From: Asterella californica
Taxonomy: Eukaryota > Streptophyta > Marchantiopsida > Marchantiales > Aytoniaceae
Direction of reading: 5' to 3'
NCBI GenBank assembly: GCA_036924285.1
Contig: JAYKYS010000016.1
Coordinates: 2,666,001-2,730,000, forward strand
Length of the DNA: 64,000 bases
Below the pieces are notes generated by a model. That model was not told the origin of the DNA. It did no database searches and saw only the letters and a list, made by a program, of their open reading frames with translations. Shown here piece after piece: positions 47,545 to 59,771 of the stretch; position 1 is the first letter of the stretch, and each line of letters opens with the position of its first letter. A program made the translations under genes and the position numbers.

Positions 47545-48608
47545 TTCTGTTTAAGGGAGTATTGTATGAAATACACATATTGTGTAACTTCTTGAAGTTA
47601 GATTTGGAATATTGTTGTAGAGAGTAGGGATATGATGGAAGTCATCAATCCGAATAAGATAATCACTTAAAATATTTGAAGCGTTTTGATTTGTTGTTTT
47701 CTTGCTGTTGCAAGAGGCTTGTTAGTCGTTCTTTATTATAATATCATACAAGTAGAAGTATAGTTTTATCACCTTGATGGACAAATATAAAATAGTGAAT
47801 GCAAAAGATACCAAAATACTACAAATTAATTATATCCATGTATTTTGAGGGTTATGAGAGATTGTAACCTATATACAAATGTTTGTCTCTTTGTAAAAAA
47901 CTTAACGTTTGTTTTACCTACATTAATCTTTACATTATATTTACTTTCTATGTTCTCTTATTTAAACAAAGTGATGAAGTTCCAAGTATAAGCTTTTACT
48001 TGTAAACGATTTGATCAAAGATGTACTGGTGTATCTAAGTTCTAAGCATCAAACGTTGTAATTGTGGAAAGTTGCAGAAGCTCTTAGAAAATATATTATA
48101 AATTTGGAGATAATTCAGTGGTAGAAGGTTGAGAAGGGAGAAAGTGTATAAGTTGTGATGTTTGATAGAAGTAAAGTATATATAGCGTGCTAGCGATTAC
48201 AATGATAGATATAACGTACTTAAGGCTTATACCATTAAAATAAAGAATAACATTTGCTTCAGCTCAAGTTACTAGTGTTACTTTCTCTAACCTTTTAAAA
48301 TCAAAATCCTTGTTTCGTATTGTAATATCTTACTTCAATATATTAGGTTGTCGTATCATATGATGCTAGAGGTGAAAGAGATGTTTGTCATTATTTGTTC
48401 AACTTGGAACAATCCCACTATTGTAAGTTATATTCAAGCGTACATTGTATAAGAAAATTAAATGAGTCGCGAAGAACTTAGTACTTAGTGTGGATACAAG
48501 GAAGGAAAAGCCATGAAGAAAAGAAAGACAATGTTGAATCATTAAGTTTGCTTAATCTTGTATGTTAGCTTACATGTCTATGTTATTCTCCTACGTGTAG
48601 AGAACACT

Positions 48609-48922
48609 AAGCTACCGATGGAAGTTTGAAATATGCTACCCATTTAATCATACTGTTACCAGTCTCACATTTCTACATATCATCGAATAAAGAGCTAGTT
48701 CAAGACGATAAACAATACAGTTTAGTTTATTACACATCTCATAACAATCAATGACTGAAACTACTTAGTCACCGATGTAAGTCTGAAATACGTTACCTAT
48801 TTAATCATAATATTACCATTCTCACATTGCTACATATCATCGAGTAAAGAGCTAGTTCAAGACGATAAACAATAAATTTCAATTTATTACACATCTCATA
48901 AGACTCAATGACTGAAACTACT
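48609..48922 (+). repeat. Tandem duplication, 157 bp unit
   Basis: Two head-to-tail copies (48609-48765, 48766-48922) with the same period throughout. They share ACATATCATCGA, AAAGAGCTAGTTCAAGACG and TTATTACACATCTCATAA, with scattered substitutions between copies. Confidence 0.85.
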
Positions 48923-49900
48923 TGCGAATAGAATAATATAGATTAATGTAATAAAAAAGATAGTAAATGACATAATTTATTTGAACCGATTAAATATAAT
49001 ATACTTTATGCACTTTTGAGAAGATATGGTTCTATATGCAGGCAGCAACTTACCTCACTATCATTGGACAGTAGGTGTTTTACCATCCACTCTTCAACAC
49101 CACTAACCATTTGTTGAGAGATCCAAATCATAGCTAAACAACATCTTCAATTTCGTCTACTCACACACTTCTCCAACATCATTTCTCTCATGGTGGTAAA
49201 AGATATCATTCTTCATTTTTTTGCCAATCTTTTCATTTTTGCATAATCACAGTAAAAATGGACGGCAACATTGTGAGAAGCAAATGATAGACTTATCTGT
49301 GGCTTTTGCAATACATTTATCCTTAGACTGTCAACAATCTTCATCTTGTGTGCTAAATTCTGCACATTTCAATCGTGAAATGTCTTTTTTTGGTTACCAC
49401 AAGTTATGACAACACAACGTTCAATCCAAGAGGAAAATACAAGTTCAATTTGATCCAGTTTGCAAACCGAGGGAAAGTACACCAAGAACTACTTCTTCCA
49501 ATATTTATTCTCGTGTCTTGAATATGAAAGAAGTCCCATTGTTATGGAGGGTTAGATGGGGTATTATACGCCCAAGGATAGATTATCTTTTCTTTATGTA
49601 TAATATAAAATATGGAAATGATTAAATATTATTTGAATGTTCATATGAAAACCCGTATGTGTGAAGTATGTTACAATGTGGTTGTAACGATTCTAAAAGG
49701 GCATGGGGTGGATTTTGCACCTCATTCTTTGGTTTTAATCAGATTTGGTTCCAGAATATGCAAAGTTTAAAACATGGCGATTTAAACCTTTTTATCTACA
49801 GGGCAAATACCGGACAAGGAAATTTATCATCTTTGTCGTTTATGTACTTTCGCAAATACAACCTAGGAAGTAGTAGGAAGTTGCCCAACATTAAAAGAAC

Positions 49901-51786
49901 GAGAATAATTATCATGATTCCAGAATAGAAAGGAAAGCATCTTCTGTACACATAACCCTAGGTTTCATATCATGCATTGTCTACAATTTATATGTGATAT
50001 TTTATGTTATTATGGTATGCGAAATTGCGCAGCACATACGACACGACGGGACTGTTCAACATTTCGAGTTTTTCCGCAGATTTCAATGCATTTGCTTAGC
50101 TACCGTCGATTTTGCAGAGTTCACAAGACGACAGGAGCCGGAAAGCACTGTGGGAAGTGTTGGTCGTTTTCGATAAAGAAATAGGAAGGTTGCACATCGA
50201 GGCGAATTCGTTTTCACGTACGTTGCTGTCAAACTGTTACTCACGCTCTTTCTCTTCTCATCTCAGTCAGTCTCAGCTTGACGCAGCTCGAAGTGCCAAA
50301 AACTGCTCTTCGTTCTCGCTATATTTCCTCGATTACTGATAATTTGCTGTGAACACAAAGAGGTAGGAACGATGGTGCGAACTGTGAAACCGACTACGCA
50401 GCGAGGGAAGCGCATGTGCTAAAGCGTTCGCCGAAACTGGTGAGTTTCCGGAATCGCAGGTGGTTTTTTGGACTGTGTGCTCTAGTTTTAAACCGGATGC
50501 TCTTCACATGGATTCTTCAGAACGCCTCAGTCCACATCCCTGATGCAAAATTTTCCAGTCTCTATCTCTGTAGACCGATTCTGTCAGTTCTTCACTGCTT
50601 GGATTCAAAATTTGTCTCAAGCTAGCACACTACTGTTCCCAAATTGGATATAGAACACCGCTTCCTTCAGCGAGAGCAGCACAAGCAGCGAGTTTTCTCA
50701 GCTTTTTCTTGCTTGCAGCAGGGGTCTTCAGTGGTGTAGTATAACACCCAAATTGTGGGTAGAGCGATGGCTGGGGGTGGGTTTTTAACTGGTGTAGGAT
50801 GAGGCTGAAGTCCGAAGTGACTGTGTAAGATGCTACTAGAATCGAGAGTGGATAGTAGTTACTCTGAGAAGTCTGTTTTGGTAGCAGCAAACAGAGGTGT
50901 ACGTACACCAGTTAAGAGCCATACACTATTCTTCCGGTAGCATACCTGTGCAAATGCATTGTCATCGCAGGCGCAGCACCTTGTTTTCTTCATATCTTAT
51001 TTATATGAACCCCAATGTTGCACAGTAAATTATCCTGGTTCTCACTCAACTGCAGTCGAAGCAAATGCGTAACCTCGTCATATCTTTGCACTGGCAGCAA
51101 CTCGATTCATTCATGATTATAACAGACGGTGGTTCTTTTTTCGTCGTATTCAACCTTTAGAATAAGCTTTGAAATTTCGGTACTGTAGCCATCTGGAGTC
51201 ATGGCAGAAAGCACGAGCAATCCGTTGGAAGAGATCTCTCAAATCTATCATGGCGCTTGGCTCGCATCCGTCTGACTGACACAGGGAGGATGCCAAGTAG
51301 TCATTTCTTACGTTTGAAATCACGGACAGTGGCAGGCTGTATCAGGTTTCAGGAGATCTTTCCCTCGTAACACCTTCGTATGTGTGCGTGTGTATGTATC
51401 TCTCCGTCCAAGAACAAGGGCAGCAGGGCAGATGTGTACGAGGACTTGCCCTAGAAACGAACGAGCGAAGATGGTCTACGATCTGGTTTCTGCAAAACCT
51501 GCGTCAAGGTTTTACCATTAGCATGTAACACACTGGAATTGGCGTCTAGGCGTAAGGCAATAGCACCTTATGGGCTAAGATGGTTCCTAGTTTGTTGCAG
51601 GTGCACTATGAGCGTCGCGATCATTCAGTCAGTCGGTGAGGCGGCTAAGGCCGTGAGCGCGTGCAGATGAGTGCGAGTTGTGAGTGGTGTTGTGGTGCTG
51701 TATCTCCAGACGAAGGGAACGAGTGGAAGGGAGAGATGAAGGCCCTTCTTGTCGAAGGGTGGCTGTATGATTAGGTGCTGAAGAAC
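49901..51786. other. Upstream region of FY
   Basis: Several short open frames but none with a recognisable domain. Base composition becomes less AT-rich from about 50 kb, so 50.0-51.8 kb probably holds the promoter and any 5' UTR exons of FY. Confidence 0.4.
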
Positions 51787-54700
51787 ATGGAACGTATGTA
51801 CGGAGAAGGGGGTCAGATGCAGGGCAACCTGCAGAGCCAGAGTCACGAATATAACAATCGTCCGGGCACGGCAAGTACTGCTTCCCAGTCTGCTGAATTC
51901 GGTTCACGCCCAAACGTAATTTTCGATGGTATGTTCTATGGAGGGAAACAGGGAGTGATTGCTTTTCTTCCCCGTTCGTTATTCATGTTATGGTTGAATG
52001 ACGGATAGTTGTGGCATTCATCAAGAATTACCTCGTGGTCGTCGGACGAACTGACCTGTGGAGGATAAAGACAGTGCTCGACAGAAGCATTGTAACTCAA
52101 TGAGTCAGAAGGGAGAAAGCACTGACCGTGTAGAGTTCTAGTCTAGTATAACAGCAGAGTTTGCTAAGTAAAGAACTTGCATGCTGTGCTAAACACATGT
52201 CGGTCTTGCCGCATTGCAAGGCTTGCCCGATTGCTTAAATTTTAAAGTTCAGCTTTCTGATCCAAGACGCTCATCGTGTTTCTACTTACCAACGAGCGGC
52301 AGACATCTTCTTAAGTTTTCAGTTCCCTTGTCCTGAAGTACAGGGCTTGATCTTGGAATACAATACAGAGACTGACAACCAAATGAACACGTTTTTTTAC
52401 GGATAATTAGGCATTCTGGATTCTGAGTGTGAACCTGCTCGGGCTCTGCAGTCTCTTATTAAAGATGTTCTGCTTGGGGGACACTAACCTACATTTTGCT
52501 CTTCATATCGTTTACAGGGAAGCGAATGCGTAAGCCCGTCCATCGGAGGACAGTTGATTATAGTTCCACCGTCGTTCGGTACCTTCAGGTAGTTTCTTCC
52601 ACATTTTGCCTAACAATTGTTAACGTTCGATTCGCCCATGTATCTGCTACGACGGCGGTATGGAAAACCTCGACCAGCTGTACTTGAGCGGAAGGAAAGA
52701 GAATGAAAGAAGCGCACTGCTCTGGTCTTTGTGCCCTTCTTCAGTAATATGACTGTCTTGCATAACCTGATTGTGTTTGATGGATATGGCGTGTTACCAC
52801 GTTTTGCAAGCCAGTTATCTTGGTCACTTGAAGCAGGAACCCGCTCAGTTGTGACTTTTTGTCTTTTTGTCTTCTTTTGTCTTTGTCTACGTTGGTATAT
52901 GTGCTCTGTGCCTGGTCAGAGGGTAAGGTAACCTGTATATTCGTAGTCTTGGATAAGTCCAATTTATGCTCCAAAGTTAAGTACGCGACTATAAATCTTG
53001 TACTCGGAGTTTAGTGTCCCTTGGTATGTATTTTATTTACTGAAGATTATAGGTCTGTTACGATCAAGGATCTGTTAGGATCAACGTTCCTAGTGACGCC
53101 TGTGTGGCGAGTGTTTAAACTTGTGGAGCTAGTTTTTACATGGGCAAGATTCAACATGTGTTTTACACTGTATCCTAGCGTGACATGGTGTAATTTGGTG
53201 GTTGAAAATATTGCCCTAGCCTATGGGTCAAATTACACTAAAGTCAATTAGGTACAGTAATAAATTACACCCCTCACAGTATATAATCTGCTTCCTTTCT
53301 AAGTAGCCTAAATGATCACATCTCGGAACCCATTCAACCTTTCAGTTTTTGGTCAGTCAGTCACAAAACTTTTTCTTTCGAATTTCTGCAGGTCAGAATG
53401 TGGCAGCGGGACGTTCGTGATGCCCACATACTTCAACCAACGCCGGCAGCAGCAGTGGATGTATGTATTTTTAATCGCCTTTTGAGCCCTGGTTGAAAGT
53501 TTGGTTCGACGGCAGCTTACTGCGGTCCCGTGCTATTTGTGAAAGAGCATCTTAAGTAAAACATGCTTCTTACTTTTATGCTCTTATTCCATGTTCAGCA
53601 TTTCGTAGTTCTCTCCATCGTACTATGCTACCTGGATATCCTTAGCATGTGCATTAAGCTTATTCGTTTATGTATCCACTGAGATTTCCTACTTTGACTG
53701 GATCTTATTAAAGGAAGTTACCTTCCTATGTTGGTGAGTTCAGGGTCGGTGTCGTGAGCCTGTCTGTTGCTAAGTTTGATAACCTTTTCACTGGTTCCTC
53801 TGTGTTCCTATGTAGTTGTTGCCCGCGGTTGCATACCCTGATAATCCTTCAACCAGCTTCGCGACAAAGTTTGTTCATCCCTCCACCAACAAAGTGCGCT
53901 GTTCCATTAACAGGGTCTTGGTAAGTGGACTGTTGCTCACGAAGTTAGCGTTTGGTTTCTTCTGTATCAATTCTCTTTTGCTTTTCCACAGGTTGAATGT
54001 CTAAGCCTCCGTTTTGGGTTTGCTAATGTTCAGTGGACTCCGACGGGACGAAGGCTTATCACGGGATCCCAGAGTGGAGAATTTACCCTCTGGAATGGTC
54101 TCTCTTTCAATTTCGAGATGATACTGCAGGTATATAAGAGCTAGTGGCTGTCTTAGGTTAGTGAAACGAGCTTCAGTCATCGTATTCATTGCATACCGCG
54201 CAGTGTTCTCGCAATGCCGTTTGACCTCTTATATGTTATGTGGGGCTAATGCACGACAGGCACATGATCTAGCAGTGAGGTCCATGGTCTGGAGTCACAA
54301 CGAGAACTGGATGGTAACTGGCGATGACGGTGGCTGCATTAAGTGAGTAACTAGTTCAGTCAGTTCATCATGATAACGAAGTGCACTGCAACGCTGATTC
54401 TCGCATTCGTTTTACCGTTTTCTTGACGCGACCGAATCGTAATTTTTGTCTTTTTCAGATATTGGCAAACCAACATGAATAATGTCAAAGCAAACAAGAC
54501 TGCACATAAGGAGGCTGTACGGGACTTGAGGTAATAGCTTGACTGCAGAAGACACTGATACTTTATGAGTATCAGCATTCTCTGTGCGTATCCTTGGAAA
54601 ATGAATATGTTTCTTCTGCCTTCGGTTTCAAACAATTGGCTGACTCCATTTGGCAACTTAGCGCACATTTGGCCGCTAATCGCTTGTTACAATGTACTTT

Positions 54701-57700
54701 GCCGTGCTAACTGCGTGTTACCCCTACACTAGAGAGTGGTCCTTGAGAACATCTGCCATTCTCGACGTATGAATATTTCTTTCTTCTCCTAACAAACAAT
54801 GACTACAAATAATTGGCTAACTCCATATGGCAAGTTAGCGCACATTTGGCCCCTCTTTGCTACTTACTATGTACTTCGCCGCGTTATTTGCGGGCTATCT
54901 CAGTTCTAGAGCGTGGTCCTTGATAAAACCTGCCATTCTCGACGTACGAATATATGCTTTCCTGCCCACGAGGTTGATTATATTCTATGTAGTTGCGAAG
55001 AACGATGATAGTAATCTAGAGTCTGTCATTGACAGGATTAAGTTCGGCGTGTTGTGTCTCGCAGTTTCTCAAATACAGACCTGAAGTTTTGTTCATGTTC
55101 GGATGACACAACAGTCAAGGTGTGGGACTTTGCACGATGCCAAGAAGAGCGATCACTAGCCGGTATCGACCAGTTTCTCATCCTTTTTCCTGTTGATGGA
55201 CCGAACATTACGTTGTTCAGTCCTTTCGTCAGATATAGTTGTTGATTGTTTAATCAATTTCATGGGCCGTGCAAATCGTCTCATGTAGTGTCTGAAGTGG
55301 ATCTTCGATTAACTGCTGATTGGGAATTTTCAGATCGTCTGGCTTTTGTCAGGACGGTAGATATCAGGAGTGCATGCATTGAATGAAGTGTCACTGTCTT
55401 GAATGAAGTGTCACGTCTATCTTGTGCATCTGAGCGGGTCTCTAGCTCCGTGGGTAATGTTCATTCTAAATGACACACATGTGAATAGCGATGGAATGAT
55501 AGATCCTTGTACTGAATTTTATTTTCCTTCTCGATTTCACGAAGGAGAGCGAAGTACGGTTAAATTCTTAGTAACGGTGGGATGAGGGGTTAGATACCGA
55601 CTTCGCGTCTCTGTTTGAATCTCGTCTGTGTCTGGGTGGGTAGCTATGGTGAATCTAATGACTGACATAGTAGTAGTGATTCATGTCTCTACCTGCAGTA
55701 GTTGCTCTCACATTATGCTGCAGACGTCTGTGAGAAGCGTGTTTTGCACTTCACAGCAAAGTGTTAAAAGGGTTTTAAATGAGGCTACCATGTACCCATC
55801 CCAGCCAGTACAGTATTGAAACAGGGGAGAGGGCGGGAGGGCGGGATTACGTCTCTTAGTCGAGAAATTGGAGACTTAGTGGGTGGAGAGAGGGAGTGTT
55901 GTAGGGTCTGGACGGACCTTACATGCTCATATAATCTATCCTTGTGCAGTGAGGGCAAATTGAACAGGGAGAATGTTCACCAGCTGCAGACCGGAATTGA
56001 CAAGGGTCCTAAATGTGCTTTTTCAATCGGGCAGGCCATGGCTGGGACGTGAAGAGTGTTGACTGGCATCCTCAAAAGTCTCTGCTTGTGTCAGGTACTA
56101 CGATCAGATGCTCCTGCCTCTGTAAGCGCCCCCTGTTTTCATCCTTCACTATGCTGTCTACCTTTAGCGACAAGGTCCAGGTTCGACTGTGATCGTGTTG
56201 TAAGTGATGCTAAAATCTGCTGCTGGTGGTTCTTTGAAGGAGCGAAGGATAATTTGGTGAAGCTTTGGGATGCCAAAACAGGCAAAGAGCTGAGCACATT
56301 GTGCGTGATTTTAAACCTTTTTATCCTTGACCTCGTCTTTCCTTTCTGGGGTCCCAGTCGATAGACAGTGGTCCCCTTTCTGTAAATAGTTTTCTTTTGG
56401 TGAAAGAGCGGGTTTTATATCTTCTTTGTTTCGAGGCACGTGCAATTGTTTCAGCTTGCATGGATCGTATTATCAGAGGAAGTAGACATAACGGTGTCGG
56501 TGTGGACCATTGGTTTTGAATCTGGTTTCTTGGACAGTATAATGTGTTTCTGACAAGTGTTGTTGTGTAGACATGGGCATAAAAACACGGTCCTTTCCGT
56601 GAAATGGAACAGCAATGGCAACTGGGTCATTACGGCTTCTCGAGATCAGACAATCAAAGTAGGTATATTCTTGTTCAGGGACTAGTGAGTCTATATGATC
56701 CATCACACGCAGACAAGTATGAACCAAACTGCATACGTGCTGCAGTATCTTATTGCGTCGTCCGAATATTGGCGTCCTGCTGCAGCTGTATGACATTCGG
56801 ACCTTGCAAGAGCTGGAGTCGTATCGAGGTCATCGGAAGGAGGTCACAGGTGAATACTAGTGCCTTCGCACATGCCGCTGGTTACTCCAGCGTGATATGA
56901 TTTACCAGAAAGTCTGATTTTCAAGGACACTCAACATTTAAATACCGTCGGGTACTTCTCTTGAACTGTTTGTTGTACGGGGCTTGGTTGCAGCCTTAGC
57001 CTGGCATCCATTTCACGAGGAACTCTTCGTCAGTGGTAGCTACGACGGGAGCATCATTCACTGGCTTGTCGGGTATATGATAAACTTCACGCCTTGTTGA
57101 CTCTATGCATATGCTTCTTGTTCAGTCGCTTGCTGAAAGCTTGAAAAGTAGGCTGGTTCTAAGTAGCTGAGCTATACAGGTGCGCCGATATGACATTCCA
57201 TATCTACGCAGTTTGTGAAAGCTAAATACTTTCAACCTGCATAGAGGCACGTAAAATTGTTGTTTCAGGGTACGAAAAGAACGCTTAGGTTTGTAGACAG
57301 ATCGAGTGTATCATTTTCAAGATAAATAGTTATGCTTGGACAGCATCTCACCGGGTATAACTACAAAGTGAAAGGTGGGCCCCAGAATCCTCTCACAAAC
57401 ATTGGGTGCACGTGGTACACCTTCAGACATGAGATACCACAAGCAGAAGTTGCGAATGCACACGAGAGCAGCGTATGGGACTTGGCGTGGCATCCTATGG
57501 GACATATTCTGTGCAGGTAATGATTGAGTTAAGTGGTAAAGATATTTTAGGAGGAATCAAGTGGACAGAACTCAGTCGAGGATTCACTTTTGTGCATTAT
57601 ATTTCTCAGTGTGCTTTCCTTTTCTACGTCGACTTCATATTTATTGCGTGACATGGCAACCGTATGCATATAAAATTTCCACCACAGCTGAACGTTACGT

Positions 57701-59771
57701 CATGTGTTTCTTGTGGGCATCTTTGTGTTGAAACGTTGGTCTCTTGAACCTCCTTTGTTTTCTTTGATTCAACTGTTCTGCTTACAGTATTCCCTTACAG
57801 TCCTTGACCCCTTAAATGTACGAATGGCCTCTTTCGATGTTTGCTGCAGTGGAAGCAACGACCACACGACCAAGTTTTGGTGCCGGAATCGTCCTGGGGA
57901 TTCACTTAGAGATTGCCGACAGGCCATCCCACATTCTCACGGTAAGAGATCCGCTGGTTCTCTCATTGCTGATGCCCGTACCCCAGACATCTCTTTCCTT
58001 CCTGCATTGCATGTCTCAGCCACCTCACCAGACCTCGCACCCTCGAGTACCTGTACCTGTTTCTTGGATGCCTTAAGAGAAAGTAACGAGCATGAGTAGG
58101 ATGAGCGCTTACGATGCAGGGCACTTGAGTTTGCCTTTATGTCTCGCTAGAAGACTTCAAGAAAACAAGTGAAGTGACCATTATGTCGATGCGTAAACAG
58201 GGTAGACAATAGCGCAGCTGCTGCGGACCTTGAATCTAGGGTGCTGTTTGTTGGCGGCGTTGTGAACAGGTCGTCGGTTTTTGGTTTAAGGTTAACCGCT
58301 TTCGGCTTCGTAGTTGTTTTGTGTGACTCGGTTCGGGATCATACTTCCCTCGCAAGAACCACAAAGAGTGCACGGGTTGGGCGGTTTTGTCACCTTGTTT
58401 AGCTTTCTCTGTTCTTGCTTCAGATCGAAAATTTCAGCGATCACTTAAGTTGAATCACTCGTGGGGTAGCTTATCAAGGCCTCTGTTCAGGAGCCAAATT
58501 GGAAAGAGAGTACGCTAAGTGCTTAGCTGTATAGAGCACGAAATTTGATTTAAGAAAGTGTGCTAGCAGGAAATGCAGGTGATGCTTCGGCTCCTTCTGG
58601 TGGTCGAGCTTCCGCGGCTGCATTAGCAACAGATGGTCCTATGACACCCGGGCCGTTTGCAGCTGGAGGACCTGTCCGTGGCGAAGGTGCCATTCCTGGG
58701 GTTGGTATGGCGATGCCAATGCCTCAAGCCCCCACTGACACAGCGGCAGCAGCACCCGCTCTTCAAGCAGTTTTAGGAGTCATGAACCCCAACTCGGTGC
58801 CAGTCAATCCACCTCCTCCGAACACCCCATATCCGTCTGCAGGCCAGTCCACAATGCTGCAGCATCAACAGCATCAACAACAAATGCAGCAGCAGCAGCA
58901 GCAGCAGTCGCACCAACAGATGCAACAACAACAACAACAACAACAACAACAAGCTCAGCAGCAACAGATCCAGCAAGGGATGCATGGGCTGTCTCCACAG
59001 CAGTTACAAGTAGCACCTGCCTTTCCACAGCAACCTCCCGGCCTGCCTCCACATTTAATGCAGCAAAGTGTGCTTCCGATGCCTCCCGGTGCCCCACCTC
59101 CTCCACCGGCGCCAAATGCAAGTCCCTTTGGCCAGGGCCAGCCGCCCTTGAGACCGATGATGGGTCCGTCACCACCTATGGGCTTGCCGCCAATGCTCGC
59201 AGGACAAAACTTGGGAGTACAAATGTCAATGGGCACACCAGCACCTTTCGGAGCAGGGCCTCAGCGTCCTTCAGGAATGGTTGCAAATGTTTCTTCACCG
59301 TTTGGTGGATCAATTGCGCAGCCTATGCAAGGTCAAATGATTGCCACTCCGGCCTCGAACACATTTCAGGTTGAGTTCTCTCCCAGTGAAGTTGGGTTGA
59401 TAAATTCATCACAAAGCAAAATTGCTAGTTTCATGTGCGAGTTGTCATGTATAAAAGTTTTCTCTAGTCGGATTTGTACTTGTATTCTGATTTGAGTAAA
59501 TAGCTCACGACACTTTCAGTGTGTTCGGAGTTAAGTGAGCGATCTGTGAATGCCTTGACAGTATCACTTGTCCAGTCTTCCTGAGGACGGTTATACTTTA
59601 GGAAGTTCGGATGTTACTTGAAGGTGTGTAATTTCTTTCCTGGTGCAGGGAACTGGACCTCAAACCATGCTGGATGTACGGGGCCATGGAATGAATGCGG
59701 GAATGGCTATGGGAATGGCCATGGGATTGCCTCCTCATCCTCATGGACCTGGTCCCCCGCCCCATACCTAA
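51787..59771 (+). CDS. FY: FY, WD-repeat mRNA 3'-end processing factor (WDR33/Pfs2 family)
   Basis: Seventeen exons join in phase to 730 codons: 51787-51928, 52518-52588, 53392-53460, 53816-53920, 54034-54129, 54260-54342, 54459-54530, 55065-55162, 56035-56094, 56240-56300, 56571-56658, 56786-56849, 56994-57072, 57427-57516, 57850-57941, 58570-59369, 59649-59771. All introns are GT-AG. FY/WDR33 is a nuclear subunit of the polyadenylation factor CPSF that helps recognise the poly(A) signal; in Arabidopsis it also works with FCA in flowering control. The plant FY core is nearly unchanged: [30 protein letters not shown], then about seven WD40 repeats ([55 protein letters not shown]). The C-terminal third is disordered, with a polyGln tract (58860-58985) and proline-rich stretches, ending [11 protein letters not shown]. 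The ATG at 51796 is an alternative start. Confidence 0.95.
58846..58985 (+). repeat. CAG/CAA glutamine-repeat tract inside FY exon 16
   Basis: Mixed CAG and CAA codons encode a Gln-rich tract with two longer uninterrupted runs and interspersed His, Met and Ala. The CAA interruptions should limit slippage. Confidence 0.9.

Larger units (their letters stand above)
43302..49900. other. AT-rich stretch without supported genes
   Basis: No frame over about 75 codons with a recognisable domain. Local duplications and a perfect palindrome are listed separately. It may be old transposon DNA decayed beyond recognition. Confidence 0.55.

Noticed and set aside
57332..57520. FY exon 14 extended upstream to include an extra 30 residues
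   Set aside because: The acceptor at 57426 restores the GHEIPQAEV junction seen in plant FY. The upstream acceptor near 57351 would insert residues absent from the family and break the phase with exon 13.
58773..58985. Polyleucine minus-strand frame
   Set aside because: Antisense of the FY glutamine tract.
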